Shown piece by piece: positions 55,179 through 63,588 of a stretch of DNA of 64,000 nt. Location of the stretch: contig NZ_JAMOHV010000012.1 of the NCBI RefSeq assembly GCF_024448505.1, positions 62,001-126,000 of the forward strand, written 5' to 3'. Below the pieces are notes generated by a model. It did not search any database. It worked only from the letters and a program-made list of their open reading frames with translations, and had not been told where the DNA came from. The first letter of the stretch is position 1, and each line of letters opens with the position of its first letter. Made by a program: the position numbers and the translations under genes. Origin of the DNA: Stutzerimonas degradans (lineage in GTDB: Bacteria > Pseudomonadota > Gammaproteobacteria > Pseudomonadales > Pseudomonadaceae).

Positions 55179-57164
55179 GTGAACACGGAAAATCATTCCC
55201 AGACGGCCGCCTTTCTCTGGTCCATCGCCGACCTGCTGCGCGGTGATTTCAAGCAGTCCCAGTACGGCCGCATCATCCTGCCGTTCACCCTGCTGCGGCG
55301 GATGGAATGTGTGCTGGCGCCGACCAAGGATGAGGTGATCAAGCAGACCTTTGCGCAGGAAGGCCGCCCGGATTCCGTGCGCGAAATGATTCTGCTGCGC
55401 GCGACAGGTGGATTGCAGTTCTTCAACGCCTCACCTCTGACCCTCGGCACCCTGTCCGACACCCAGACCGCCGCCGACCTGATGAGTTACGTGCAGTCCT
55501 TCAGCAAGGACGCCCGCGAGATTTTCGAGCACTTCCACTTCGAGGATTTCGTCCAGCAGCTGGCCAGTGCCAACCTGCTGTACCAGGTGGTGCAGCGCTT
55601 CGCCGCCACCGACCTCAGCCCCGAGCGCATCAGCAACTTCGGCATGGGCATCATCTTCGAGGAGCTGATCCGCAAGTTCGCCGAAAGCTCCAACGAAACC
55701 GCCGGGGAACACTTCACCCCGCGCGATATCGTGCACCTCACCACCTCGCTGGTGATCACCGGGCAGGACGGCAAGCTCGCGCCCAACAGCATCGTCACCA
55801 TCTATGACCCGACCGCGGGCACCGGCGGCTTCCTCTCCGAGGGCGACGAATACATCCAGTCCATCAGCGACAAGGTCACCGTGTCGCTGCACGGCCAGGA
55901 GCTCAACCCCGAGTCCTACGCCATCTGCAAGGCGGACATGCTGATCAAGGGGCAGAAGGTCGAGAACATAAAACTCGGCAATACCCTGTCCAATGACCAA
56001 CTGGCGGGCCCCGAACATCACTTCGACTTCATGCTCAGCAACCCGCCGTTCGGCGTGGAGTGGAAGAAGGTGCAGAAGCAGATCACCGACGAGCACAGCC
56101 ACAAGGGCTTCGACGGCCGCTTCGGCCCCGGCCTGCCGCGCGTGTCCGATGGTTCGCTGCTGTTCCTGCTGCACCTGGTCAGCAAGATGCGTGACCCGCG
56201 CGACGGCGGCTCGCGCATCGGCATCATCCTCAACGGCTCGCCGCTGTTCACCGGCGGCGCGGGTTCAGGCGAGTCGGAGATTCGCCGTTACCTGCTGCAG
56301 AACGATCTGGTCGAAGCCATCGTCGCGCTGCCGACGGACATGTTCTACAACACCGGCATCGCCACCTACGTGTGGATTCTCTCCAACCACAAGGCCGAGG
56401 TGCGCAAGGGCAAGGTGCAGCTGATCGACGGCAGCCAGCACTTCGCCAAGATGCGCAAGTCGCTGGGCAGCAAGCGCCAGTACATCACCGAGGAGCAGAT
56501 CGAAGAGCTGGTGCGCCTCTATGGCCGCTTCGAGGCCACGGCGCAGAGCAAGATCTTCCCCATCGAGGCCTTCGGCTACCGCCGCATCACCGTAGAGCGC
56601 CCGCTGCGCCTGAACTTCCAGACCAGCGCCGAGCGCATTCAAAAGGTGCGGGAAGAAAAGGCCATCCAGAAACTCGAACCCGCCGCGCAGCAACAGCTCA
56701 CCGAGGCACTACAGGCGATGGACGCCAGCGTGCTGCACCGCAACCGCGAGCAGTTCAGCAAGCTGCTGAAGAAGACCCTGAGCGCCCACGGCATTTCCCT
56801 CGCCACCGCAGAACTCAAGGCGTTGCTCAACGCCCTGAGCGAACGCGACCCCGAGGCGGATATCTGCACCACCAAGGGCCAGCCCGAAGCCGACGCCGGC
56901 CTGCGCGACAACGAGAACGTGCCGCTGGGCGAGTCGGTGTACGACTACTTCGAGCGCGAAGTAAAACCCCATGTGCCGGATGCCTGGATCGACGAAAGCA
57001 AGACGGACGCGCAGGAGGGCGAAGTCGGCGTGGTCGGCTTCGAGATTCCCTTCAACCGGCACTTCTATGTGTTTCAGCCACCGCGCCCGCTGGAAGAGAT
57101 CGACCGCGACCTGAAAGCCTGTACCGACCGCATCAAGCAGATGATCGAGGGGCTGTCTGCATGA
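55179..57164 (+). CDS. hsdM: Type I restriction-modification system methyltransferase HsdM
   Basis: Adenine-N6 methyltransferase subunit, 661 residues. An N-terminal helical HsdM domain ([33 protein letters not shown]) is followed by [12 protein letters not shown], the SAM-binding motif [10 protein letters not shown] and the catalytic NPPFGVEW (NPPF). A C-terminal tail of about 200 residues, rich in helices, ends just before hsdS. The GTG at 55179 is proposed because TTGGAG lies about 10 nt upstream and it gives the normal HsdM start; the frame continues to 55062. Its stop overlaps the hsdS start (ATGA). Confidence 0.94.
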   Translation: MNTENHSQTAAFLWSIADLLRGDFKQSQYGRIILPFTLLRRMECVLAPTKDEVIKQTFAQEGRPDSVREMILLRATGGLQFFNASPLTLGTLSDTQTAADLMSYVQSFSKDAREIFEHFHFEDFVQQLASANLLYQVVQRFAATDLSPERISNFGMGIIFEELIRKFAESSNETAGEHFTPRDIVHLTTSLVITGQDGKLAPNSIVTIYDPTAGTGGFLSEGDEYIQSISDKVTVSLHGQELNPESYAICKADMLIKGQKVENIKLGNTLSNDQLAGPEHHFDFMLSNPPFGVEWKKVQKQITDEHSHKGFDGRFGPGLPRVSDGSLLFLLHLVSKMRDPRDGGSRIGIILNGSPLFTGGAGSGESEIRRYLLQNDLVEAIVALPTDMFYNTGIATYVWILSNHKAEVRKGKVQLIDGSQHFAKMRKSLGSKRQYITEEQIEELVRLYGRFEATAQSKIFPIEAFGYRRITVERPLRLNFQTSAERIQKVREEKAIQKLEPAAQQQLTEALQAMDASVLHRNREQFSKLLKKTLSAHGISLATAELKALLNALSERDPEADICTTKGQPEADAGLRDNENVPLGESVYDYFEREVKPHVPDAWIDESKTDAQEGEVGVVGFEIPFNRHFYVFQPPRPLEEIDRDLKACTDRIKQMIEGLSA

Positions 57165-58597
57165 CAAATTTGTCCGGAACAAATTTGAACAACGGCGCAG
57201 CCGTTGGCCCGCAGGGCGAGGGCAGGGAAAGTCCGAGTAGATTTCCGAAGTATCAGGCGTACAAGAATTCTGGGGTGGAGTGGTTGGGTGAGGTGCCTAA
57301 CGACTGGCTTGTAAAGCGTTACAAGCAAGTATTTTCTGAGAGAGGGGAACGCAGTCTCGACGGCTCAGAAGAGCTGATGTCTGTCTCAGCGTATTACGGT
57401 GTTAAACCAAGAGCCGAGACGCTGGATGAGGGTGATCACCTTAGTCGCGCTGAATCACTTGAGGGCTACAAGATCTGTCGTGAGAACGATCTTGTGATGA
57501 ATATCATGCTGGCATGGAATAGAGGGCTAGGTTTCGCTTGGCAAGATGGAATTGTCAGTCCGGCGTATAGCGTCTTCCATGTCATCGACGGTTCGACTCC
57601 AAAGTATCTCGATTATCTGGTTCGCTCAGATGAGGTAATCCGGTACTTCAAGGCCTATTCGGCAGGCGTCATTGATTCACGGCTACGGCTTTATCCAGAA
57701 ACCTTTGGTCGTCTGTATGTAGCTATCCCGCCCGTCGCAGAACAAACCCAAATCGCCCGCTTCCTCGACCACGAAACCGCCCGCATCGACGCTCTGATCG
57801 AAGAGCAGCAGCGCCTGATCGACCTGCTCAAGGAAAAGCGCCAGGCCGTGATCTCCCACGCCGTCACCAAAGGCCTCGACCCGACGGTGCCGATGAAAGA
57901 CTCCGGCGTGGAGTGGCTGGGTGAAGTGCCGGCGCATTGGACTGTGACAAAGCTGAAGTTCATGACAGATCAGGTTGTGGACTGTCCGCATGAAACCCCT
58001 ATTTATGATCCAGATGGTGATTATCTTGTAATTAGGACGGCAGACATTGACCAAGGCGTACTGAAGCCCGAGCAGATGTATCGATTAGATCGAGAGCAGT
58101 ACATCCATCGCACCCGTCGTATGGGCCTTGAGAAAAATGACGTTGTATATAGCCGTGAAGGCGAGCGTTGGGGGCATGCAGCTTTGATTCCCCAGGATGA
58201 CCTGTATGCGCTTGGACAACGGATGATGCAACTGCGTGTCTGCGGCAGTGTTTGTCCTGAGTTCTTTATGTATCAGCTAAATTCTGTCACCACATATAGG
58301 CAAGGTGAGGTTGATACGGTTGGCGCAACAGCCCCACATGTGAATATTTCAACGGTTATTAACTATTGCCTGATGCGGCCGCCAATAGCTGAGCAAAGAG
58401 AAATTTCCCAGTATTTGAGCAAGACTCTAGGCGGCCTAGATTGTTTGCTCGGCGAGTCACTTGAGATGAAGGGACTGCTTCAAGAGCGCCGCTCCGCCCT
58501 AATCTCCGCCGCCGTCACCGGCAAAATCGACGTGCGCGGCTGGCAGCCACCGGCCAGCACCCAAGCCGCCGAAACTGCCGTAGCCGAGGCCGTATAA
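57161..58597 (+). CDS. hsdS: Type I restriction-modification specificity subunit HsdS
   Basis: DNA-recognition subunit of 478 residues with two target-recognition domains. Each begins with a near-identical linker, [14 protein letters not shown] (about residue 37) and [14 protein letters not shown] (about 247), and ends with a coiled helix such as [37 protein letters not shown] and the matching [17 protein letters not shown]. The domains (roughly 57290-57720 and 57950-58480) are visibly richer in A/T than the conserved linkers, as expected for domains exchanged between strains. The frame is open far upstream but that lies inside hsdM. Confidence 0.93.
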   Translation: MTNLSGTNLNNGAAVGPQGEGRESPSRFPKYQAYKNSGVEWLGEVPNDWLVKRYKQVFSERGERSLDGSEELMSVSAYYGVKPRAETLDEGDHLSRAESLEGYKICRENDLVMNIMLAWNRGLGFAWQDGIVSPAYSVFHVIDGSTPKYLDYLVRSDEVIRYFKAYSAGVIDSRLRLYPETFGRLYVAIPPVAEQTQIARFLDHETARIDALIEEQQRLIDLLKEKRQAVISHAVTKGLDPTVPMKDSGVEWLGEVPAHWTVTKLKFMTDQVVDCPHETPIYDPDGDYLVIRTADIDQGVLKPEQMYRLDREQYIHRTRRMGLEKNDVVYSREGERWGHAALIPQDDLYALGQRMMQLRVCGSVCPEFFMYQLNSVTTYRQGEVDTVGATAPHVNISTVINYCLMRPPIAEQREISQYLSKTLGGLDCLLGESLEMKGLLQERRSALISAAVTGKIDVRGWQPPASTQAAETAVAEAV

Positions 58598-59065
58598 ATG
58601 GCAGACAGCCAGGAAGCGCCCTATCAGCCTGCCATGAGGCAGCAGATTCAGCTGTTTACCTCGGCCGACGGCCAGGCGCAGCTGCAGGTCGCCCTGGAGC
58701 ACGACACGCTGTGGTTGAGCCAGGCGCAAATGGGCGAGCTGTTCGACACCACGCCTGAAAACGTGCTGATGCACCTGAAAAACATCTTTAACGACGGCGA
58801 ATTGGCCGAGCTGGCAACCACTAAGGATTTCTTAGTGGTTCGTCAGGAAGGTGCCCGCCAGGTGCGTCGAGGCATCAAGCACTACAGCCTGGATGCCATC
58901 ATCTCGAGTTGCAGCGCGATGCAGTTGTTGCAAAAAAGGCAACAACTGCCGGTGATGGAAAAACTACCAAGTCGAGCACTTCAATCTCGACGCCATGATT
59001 GTGGTGGGACAAAAGAATTAATGGTGCGCCTGGTGGAGCATTTCGTGCTGCTGAGGCCGCTGTAA
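58598..59065 (+). pseudogene. Decayed RhuM-like (virulence protein family) gene
   Basis: The first 100 residues look like the RhuM family often found in hsd operons: QLFTSADGQAQLQVALEHDTLWLSQAQMGELFDTT, HLKNIFNDGELAELATTKDFLVVRQEGARQVRR and HYSLDAIIS. After 58905 the similarity stops and the frame continues with unrelated residues to 59065. A second piece of the same family follows in other frames: ELQRDAVVAKKATTAGDGK (frame of 58906), then after a one-base loss in an A-run at 58960, NYQVEHFNLDAMIVVG and a stop at 59019. So two alleles seem to have been joined within the same region and then decayed. The start at 58598 abuts the hsdS stop. Confidence 0.65.
58921..58949. repeat. Perfect 11-bp inverted repeat inside the RhuM-like remnant
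   Basis: GCAGTTGTTGC and GCAACAACTGC surround AAAAAAG, close to the junction of the two RhuM-like fragments. It could be a chance feature of the coding sequence, a recombination-linked palindrome, or a hairpin affecting hsdR expression. Confidence 0.6.
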
Positions 59066-59105
59066 GAACAACACGCACATTGCCGAGCAAGGAGCAGAGA
59101 GCGTT

Positions 59106-62100
59106 ATGGCGGATAGCCGGGAAGTCCAGTTTCAACAAGACATCATCACCGCCATGGTCGCCCAGGGCTGGCTCACCGGCCCTGCCAGCGGCTATGACCG
59201 GCGCACGGCACTGTATACCGAGGACTTTCTCGGTTACTTCAAGGACGCCTGGCCGGAGCGCTGGGACAAGTTCGCCAAGGCCAACCCGAACAACCCGGAC
59301 GAGGTGCTGGTACAGAAGCTGGTGCGCGAGCTGGAGCAGAGCGGCACGCTGGATGTGCTGCGCCACGGCTTCAAGCTGCCGGCGGTGAAGGTGGAGCTGT
59401 GCAGCTTCAAGCCCGACCACGGCATGAACCCAGACACGCTCAAGCGCTACGGGTGCAACCGCCTGCGCGTGGTGCCGGAGGTGTCCTATTCGCCCCATGC
59501 GCGTGAGGCCGGCAGCAGCGGGCAGAGCTACAACCCGCGTCTGGACCTGGTTCTGTTCGTCAACGGTATTCCCACCGCCACGCTGGAACTGAAAAGCGAG
59601 TTCAAGCAGTCGGTGGAAAACGCCAAGCGCCAGTACCGCTACGACCGCCCGGTAAAAGACCCGCTGACTCGCAAGCCCGAGCCGCTGCTGACGTTCAAAC
59701 GCGGCGCGCTGGTGCATTTCGCAGTCGGCCAGAACGAGGTGGCGATGACCACCAAGCTGGACGGCAAGGACACCTTCTTCCTGCCGTTCAACCTCGGCAG
59801 CGCGGAAGGCGGCGCAGGCAACCCGCCGCCGCCCGACGACAGCCAGTACGCCACTGGCTACTTGTGGCAGCAATTGTTCCAGCCGGATGCCTGGCTCAAG
59901 GTGCTCGGACGCTTCCTGCACCTGGACAAGAAAACCAGCGAGGGCTTCGACGGCACGCTGACCACTAGGGAAACGATGATCTTCCCGCGCTACCACCAGT
60001 GGGATGTGGTCAATCAGCTGATCGAAACCACCCACGCCGAAGGGCCGGGCAAGCGTTACCTGATCCAGCACAGCGCCGGTTCCGGCAAGTCCAACTCCAT
60101 CGCCTGGACCGCCCACCAGCTCGCCTCGATGTACAGCGATGACGGCCAGCGGCTGTTCAGCTCGGTGATCGTGGTCACCGACCGCACGGTGCTGGATAGC
60201 CAGCTGCAGAACACCATCTACCAGTTCGAGCACGCTCAAGGCGTGGTGCGGCCGATCACCCGCGACGTCGGCAACCAGAGCAAGTCCGAGCAATTGGCCG
60301 AGGCGCTGGCCGAGCAGACGCGCATCATCATCGTCACCATCCAGACCTTCCCGGCGCTGTTTGACGCGCTGGAGAAATACCCCAAGCTCGCCTCGGGGCG
60401 CTATGCGGTAATCGCCGACGAGGCGCATTCGTCGCAGACCGGCTCCTCGGCCAGCAAGCTCAAGCAGATTCTCGGCAGCGATGCGCTCGATGCCGAAGAG
60501 ATCAGCGCCGAAGACCTGCTGGACGCCGCCGTACAGGCGCGCCAGCCGAACGAGCGCATCAGCTACTACGCCTTCACCGCCACGCCCAAGGCGAAGACCC
60601 TGGAGCTGTTCGGCCGCGTGCCCGACCCGACGCTGCCACCCAGTGCCAGCAACAAGCCCGAAGCCTTCCATCTGTATTCCATGCGCCAGGCCATCGAGGA
60701 AGGCTTCATCCTCGATGTGCTGCAGAACTACACCACCTACAGCACTGCCTGGAAGATCGCCCACCCGGACGGCGAAGACGACGAGGTGGATTCGAAAAAG
60801 GCACGCATGAAGCTGGCGCGCTGGGTGCGGCTGCATCCGTACAACATCGACAAGAAGGTCGAGATCATCGTCGAGCATTTCCGCGCCAACATTCGCCACC
60901 TGCTCGGTGGCCAGGCCAAGGCCATGGTGGTGACCAGCAGCCGGCAGGAGGCGGTGCGCTACCAGTTGGCGGTGAAGGCCTACGTGCAGCAGATGGGCTA
61001 CGCCGACGTGCATCCGCTGGTGGCGTTTTCCGGCAGCGTATTGCCGGACGAGGTGATCCCCGAGGAAGTGACGGAAAGCAGCAGCCTGCTCAACGCCGGC
61101 CTGAATGGCCGCGATTTGGCCGAGGCGTTCGACACCCAGGACTTCAACGTGATGATCGCCGCCAACAAGTACCAGACCGGCTTCGACCAGCCCAAGCTGT
61201 GCGCCATGTACGTGGACAAGAAACTGCAGGGCGTGGATTGCGTGCAGACGCTGTCGCGGCTGAACCGCACTTTCCCGGCCAAGCAGACCTTCATCCTCGA
61301 CTTCTTCAACGAGCCGCAGGACATCCTCGACGCCTTCCTGCCGTACTACACCAAGGCCGAGCTGAGCGACGTCACCGACCCGCAGATCATCTACGACCTG
61401 CAGAAAAAGCTGGATGCAGAAGGGATCTATCACTGGCAGGAGGTCGAGGCGTTCGCCCTGGCCTTCTTCGACCCGAAAGCGGCAGCCAGCAAGCTCAGCT
61501 ACTACTGCCAGCCGGCCAAGGAACGCTTCGCCAAGCGTTACGCCTTCAGCGTCGAATCGCGCCAGCAGGCGCTGGATTACAAGCGCACCGCCGAAGCCAA
61601 CTGCGACAGTGCCGGGCTGAAGAAAGCCGAGCACCTGCTGAAGGAGGCCGGCGAGCAGGTGGACCAGCTCGACCTGTTCCGCAAGAACCTGCAGAGCTTT
61701 GTGCGCCTGTACGAATTCCTTTCGCAGATCGTCCCCTACGAGGATCGCGAACTGGAGCAGCTCTGCGTATTCGCCAAGCACCTGCACCCGTTGTTGAGGG
61801 TCGACCGCCTGCAACAGGACGACGTGGATGTCGGCGAGCTGCAGTTGACTCACTACCGGCTGAGCAAGCGCGCCGAGCACCAGCTGCGTCTTAGCGAGGA
61901 GGGCGGTGACTACACGCTCAAGCCTGGCAGCGATGTGGGCAGTGGCAAGCCACACGATCCGGAGAAGAAGCGCCTGTCAGAGATCATCGAGGCGCTCAAC
62001 GAAATTTTCGGTGCGGACACACACGATGACGACCAGCTTCATTTTGCTGCGGGCATCACTGAACGTCTCTCGCGCCAGGATGATTTGATGGCGCAGGTGA

Positions 62101-62300
62101 GCAACCACTCGATCGATCAAGTGATGCACGGGCTGCTGCCCAAACGGGTAATCGATACCGTGCTGGATGCCATCACCGACAACGAAAAGATGTCGTTGGG
62201 CGTGCTGGATAACGAGACCAAGAGTCGAGCGTTTGTGCTGGTGGTCTACAAAATGCTGAAGGCGCTGGCTGGCGGGGATCGTCCGTCGGCCGGTTTGTGA
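59106..62300 (+). CDS. hsdR: Type I restriction endonuclease subunit HsdR
   Basis: Motor and nuclease subunit, 1064 residues. An N-terminal PD-(D/E)XK nuclease is marked by NPRLDLVLFVNG followed by TATLELKSE. The SF2 translocase has Walker A QHSAGSGKSNSIAW, DEAH-type IADEAHSSQTG, FTATPK (motif III) and YQTGFDQPKL (motif V-like). The C-terminal third is helical and should bind HsdM. All key motifs look intact. The start at 59106 lies just after the RhuM-like remnant. With hsdM and hsdS it should form a working type I system. Confidence 0.94.
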   Translation: MADSREVQFQQDIITAMVAQGWLTGPASGYDRRTALYTEDFLGYFKDAWPERWDKFAKANPNNPDEVLVQKLVRELEQSGTLDVLRHGFKLPAVKVELCSFKPDHGMNPDTLKRYGCNRLRVVPEVSYSPHAREAGSSGQSYNPRLDLVLFVNGIPTATLELKSEFKQSVENAKRQYRYDRPVKDPLTRKPEPLLTFKRGALVHFAVGQNEVAMTTKLDGKDTFFLPFNLGSAEGGAGNPPPPDDSQYATGYLWQQLFQPDAWLKVLGRFLHLDKKTSEGFDGTLTTRETMIFPRYHQWDVVNQLIETTHAEGPGKRYLIQHSAGSGKSNSIAWTAHQLASMYSDDGQRLFSSVIVVTDRTVLDSQLQNTIYQFEHAQGVVRPITRDVGNQSKSEQLAEALAEQTRIIIVTIQTFPALFDALEKYPKLASGRYAVIADEAHSSQTGSSASKLKQILGSDALDAEEISAEDLLDAAVQARQPNERISYYAFTATPKAKTLELFGRVPDPTLPPSASNKPEAFHLYSMRQAIEEGFILDVLQNYTTYSTAWKIAHPDGEDDEVDSKKARMKLARWVRLHPYNIDKKVEIIVEHFRANIRHLLGGQAKAMVVTSSRQEAVRYQLAVKAYVQQMGYADVHPLVAFSGSVLPDEVIPEEVTESSSLLNAGLNGRDLAEAFDTQDFNVMIAANKYQTGFDQPKLCAMYVDKKLQGVDCVQTLSRLNRTFPAKQTFILDFFNEPQDILDAFLPYYTKAELSDVTDPQIIYDLQKKLDAEGIYHWQEVEAFALAFFDPKAAASKLSYYCQPAKERFAKRYAFSVESRQQALDYKRTAEANCDSAGLKKAEHLLKEAGEQVDQLDLFRKNLQSFVRLYEFLSQIVPYEDRELEQLCVFAKHLHPLLRVDRLQQDDVDVGELQLTHYRLSKRAEHQLRLSEEGGDYTLKPGSDVGSGKPHDPEKKRLSEIIEALNEIFGADTHDDDQLHFAAGITERLSRQDDLMAQVSNHSIDQVMHGLLPKRVIDTVLDAITDNEKMSLGVLDNETKSRAFVLVVYKMLKALAGGDRPSAGL

Positions 62301-62340
62301 GTTCCTTTCAACTACACAGCGCTTAGGAGAAATGCACAGG

Positions 62341-63252
62341 ATGGCAATTCCGGATTTTCAAAGTGTCATGCGACCGGTGCTGCAGGCGGTTGGCGACGGC
62401 GTGCCGTTGCCGCTCAGCGCCCTGCGTGTGCGCATCGCCGATGTATTCCAGCTAACGGAAGAAGAGCGCAAGGAACGGCTGCCTTCGGGGAATCAGACCG
62501 TGATCAACAACCGGGTGGGCTGGGCCAGAACCTATCTGAACAAGGCTGGCCTGCTGACGATTCCGAGCAAGGGAATGGTGCAGATAACCGACCGGGGGCG
62601 GGAGGCGCTTGCCAGTGGCCCGGCGCGAATCACCGTGAGCTGGCTGAAGCAGTTTCCTGAGTTCGCCGATTTCCATACGGCTAAACCTCAGGTGCCAGAT
62701 GCCGCCGTCGTTGTAGGCAGCGATCTGGCCGAAACTACGCCGGATGAGCAGTTGGCCGAAGCCTATCAGGCGTTGCAGCAATCCCTGGCAGACGAACTGC
62801 TGGCGCAGGTGCGGGCTGCTACGCCGAGCTTCTTCGAGCAGGTGGTGGTCGATCTGATGATCGCCATGGGCTACGGCGGCTCGCGAAAGGAGGCCGGCAA
62901 AGCGACCCAGCTCACCAACGACGATGGTATCGACGGCATCATCAAGGAAGACAAGCTCGGGCTGGATGTGATCTACCTGCAAGCCAAGCGCTGGGCCAAC
63001 ACCGTGCACCGCCCGGAGATCGACAAGTTCATCGGCGCACTGACGCGAAAGCGGGCACGCAAAGGCGTATTCATCACCACATCGGACTTTTCTACTGGCG
63101 CGAAGGATGCGGCGCTCGGTCTGGATATCAAGGTCGTACTGATCGACGGCATCGAGCTCGCCCGCCTGATGGTCGAACACAACCTCGGCGTGAGCGTGAA
63201 GCAGGTGTATGAGGTCAAGCAGATCGACAGCGACTACTTTTCCGAGGAGTGA
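62341..63252 (+). CDS. mrr: Mrr-type restriction endonuclease
   Basis: Type IV enzyme that cuts methylated DNA. The 303-residue protein has an N-terminal winged-helix DNA-binding part (LPLSALRVRIADVF ... NRVGWARTYLNKAGLL) and a C-terminal Mrr nuclease of PD-(D/E)XK type: FFEQVVVDLMIAMGYGG, DDGIDGIIKEDKLG and IYLQAKRWA (the Q-x-K active-site strand), then GVFITTSDFS. AGGAG ends 11 nt before this ATG; the ATG at 62332 is too close to it. It follows hsdR by 40 bp. The N-terminal domain could also tie it to the hsd genes as a cluster. Confidence 0.92.
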   Translation: MAIPDFQSVMRPVLQAVGDGVPLPLSALRVRIADVFQLTEEERKERLPSGNQTVINNRVGWARTYLNKAGLLTIPSKGMVQITDRGREALASGPARITVSWLKQFPEFADFHTAKPQVPDAAVVVGSDLAETTPDEQLAEAYQALQQSLADELLAQVRAATPSFFEQVVVDLMIAMGYGGSRKEAGKATQLTNDDGIDGIIKEDKLGLDVIYLQAKRWANTVHRPEIDKFIGALTRKRARKGVFITTSDFSTGAKDAALGLDIKVVLIDGIELARLMVEHNLGVSVKQVYEVKQIDSDYFSEE

Positions 63253-63374
63253 CTACGCCTGCGCTGTGAGGACCAGCGCTCACGTGACTAGTGTGCGGCC
63301 CAGAGCTGCGAGCAATGCCAATAGAGATTCAGACGCGTATCGAGGTAAAAGCGCAGGACTGTTTGCTGAGGACC

Positions 63375-63392
63375 TTCGACCGTCTTTCGACA
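63375..63392 (+). repeat. 18-bp repeat, left copy
   Basis: TTCGACCGTCTTTCGACA. It matches 63559-63576 with two changes and in the same direction; the two copies flank the RNA-gene 3' end. Confidence 0.5.
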
Positions 63393-63402
63393 GCGCAAAG
63401 AA

Positions 63403-63436
63403 AAAGCCCCGAGAATCTCAAGATTCTCGGGGCTTT
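63403..63436 (-). terminator. Terminator of the minus-strand RNA gene
   Basis: AAAGCCCCGAGAATCT and its complement form a 16-bp stem with a very short loop. On the minus strand it ends in TTTTT, only a few bases after the CCA end at 63442, as expected for a tRNA or tmRNA gene. Confidence 0.88.
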
Positions 63437-63441
63437 GTGTT

Positions 63442-63467
63442 TGGTGGGCCGGGGGGATTTGAACCCC
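63442..63467 (-). tRNA. 3' end of a tRNA or tmRNA gene (displaced fragment, attachment site)
   Basis: The minus strand reads GGGGTTCAAATCCCC (T-arm), then an acceptor strand CGGCCCA and CCA. Upstream of the T-arm there is no anticodon arm, D-arm or complementary 5' acceptor, so only the last third is present. The sequence resembles the ssrA (tmRNA) 3' end of Pseudomonas apart from one base in the acceptor. Fragments of this kind remain when an element integrates into an RNA gene. Confidence 0.6.
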
Positions 63468-63558
63468 AATTTTTTCTCCGCGTTGATCTGCAAAGCCCGG
63501 CATTACTGGGTTTGCTGTCTCGATTTCCCCGCATTTGCCAGCGTTGCTCTGCAATGAT

Positions 63559-63576
63559 TTCGACAGTTTTTCGACA
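63559..63576 (+). repeat. 18-bp repeat, right copy
   Basis: TTCGACAGTTTTTCGACA, two changes from 63375-63392. It lies where the sequence turns AT-rich. Apart from these repeats, the terminator and the RNA-gene fragment I see nothing else in the 336-bp gap 63253-63588. Confidence 0.5.
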
Positions 63577-63588
63577 TGAAATATAACG

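Noticed and set aside
56372-57160. N-terminal extension of the hsdS frame
   Set aside because: Lies inside hsdM in another frame; Arg/Ala/Gly-rich shadow sequence. The ATG overlapping the hsdM stop gives the normal HsdS start.
58899-61955. 1018-codon open frame on the minus strand
   Set aside because: Antisense shadow of hsdR in GC-rich DNA; no domain seen, while hsdR on the other strand has all family motifs.
63442-63520. Complete tRNA gene
   Set aside because: The T-arm and acceptor end are clear, but no anticodon stem, D-arm or 5' acceptor complementary to the 3' end is present upstream on the minus strand.
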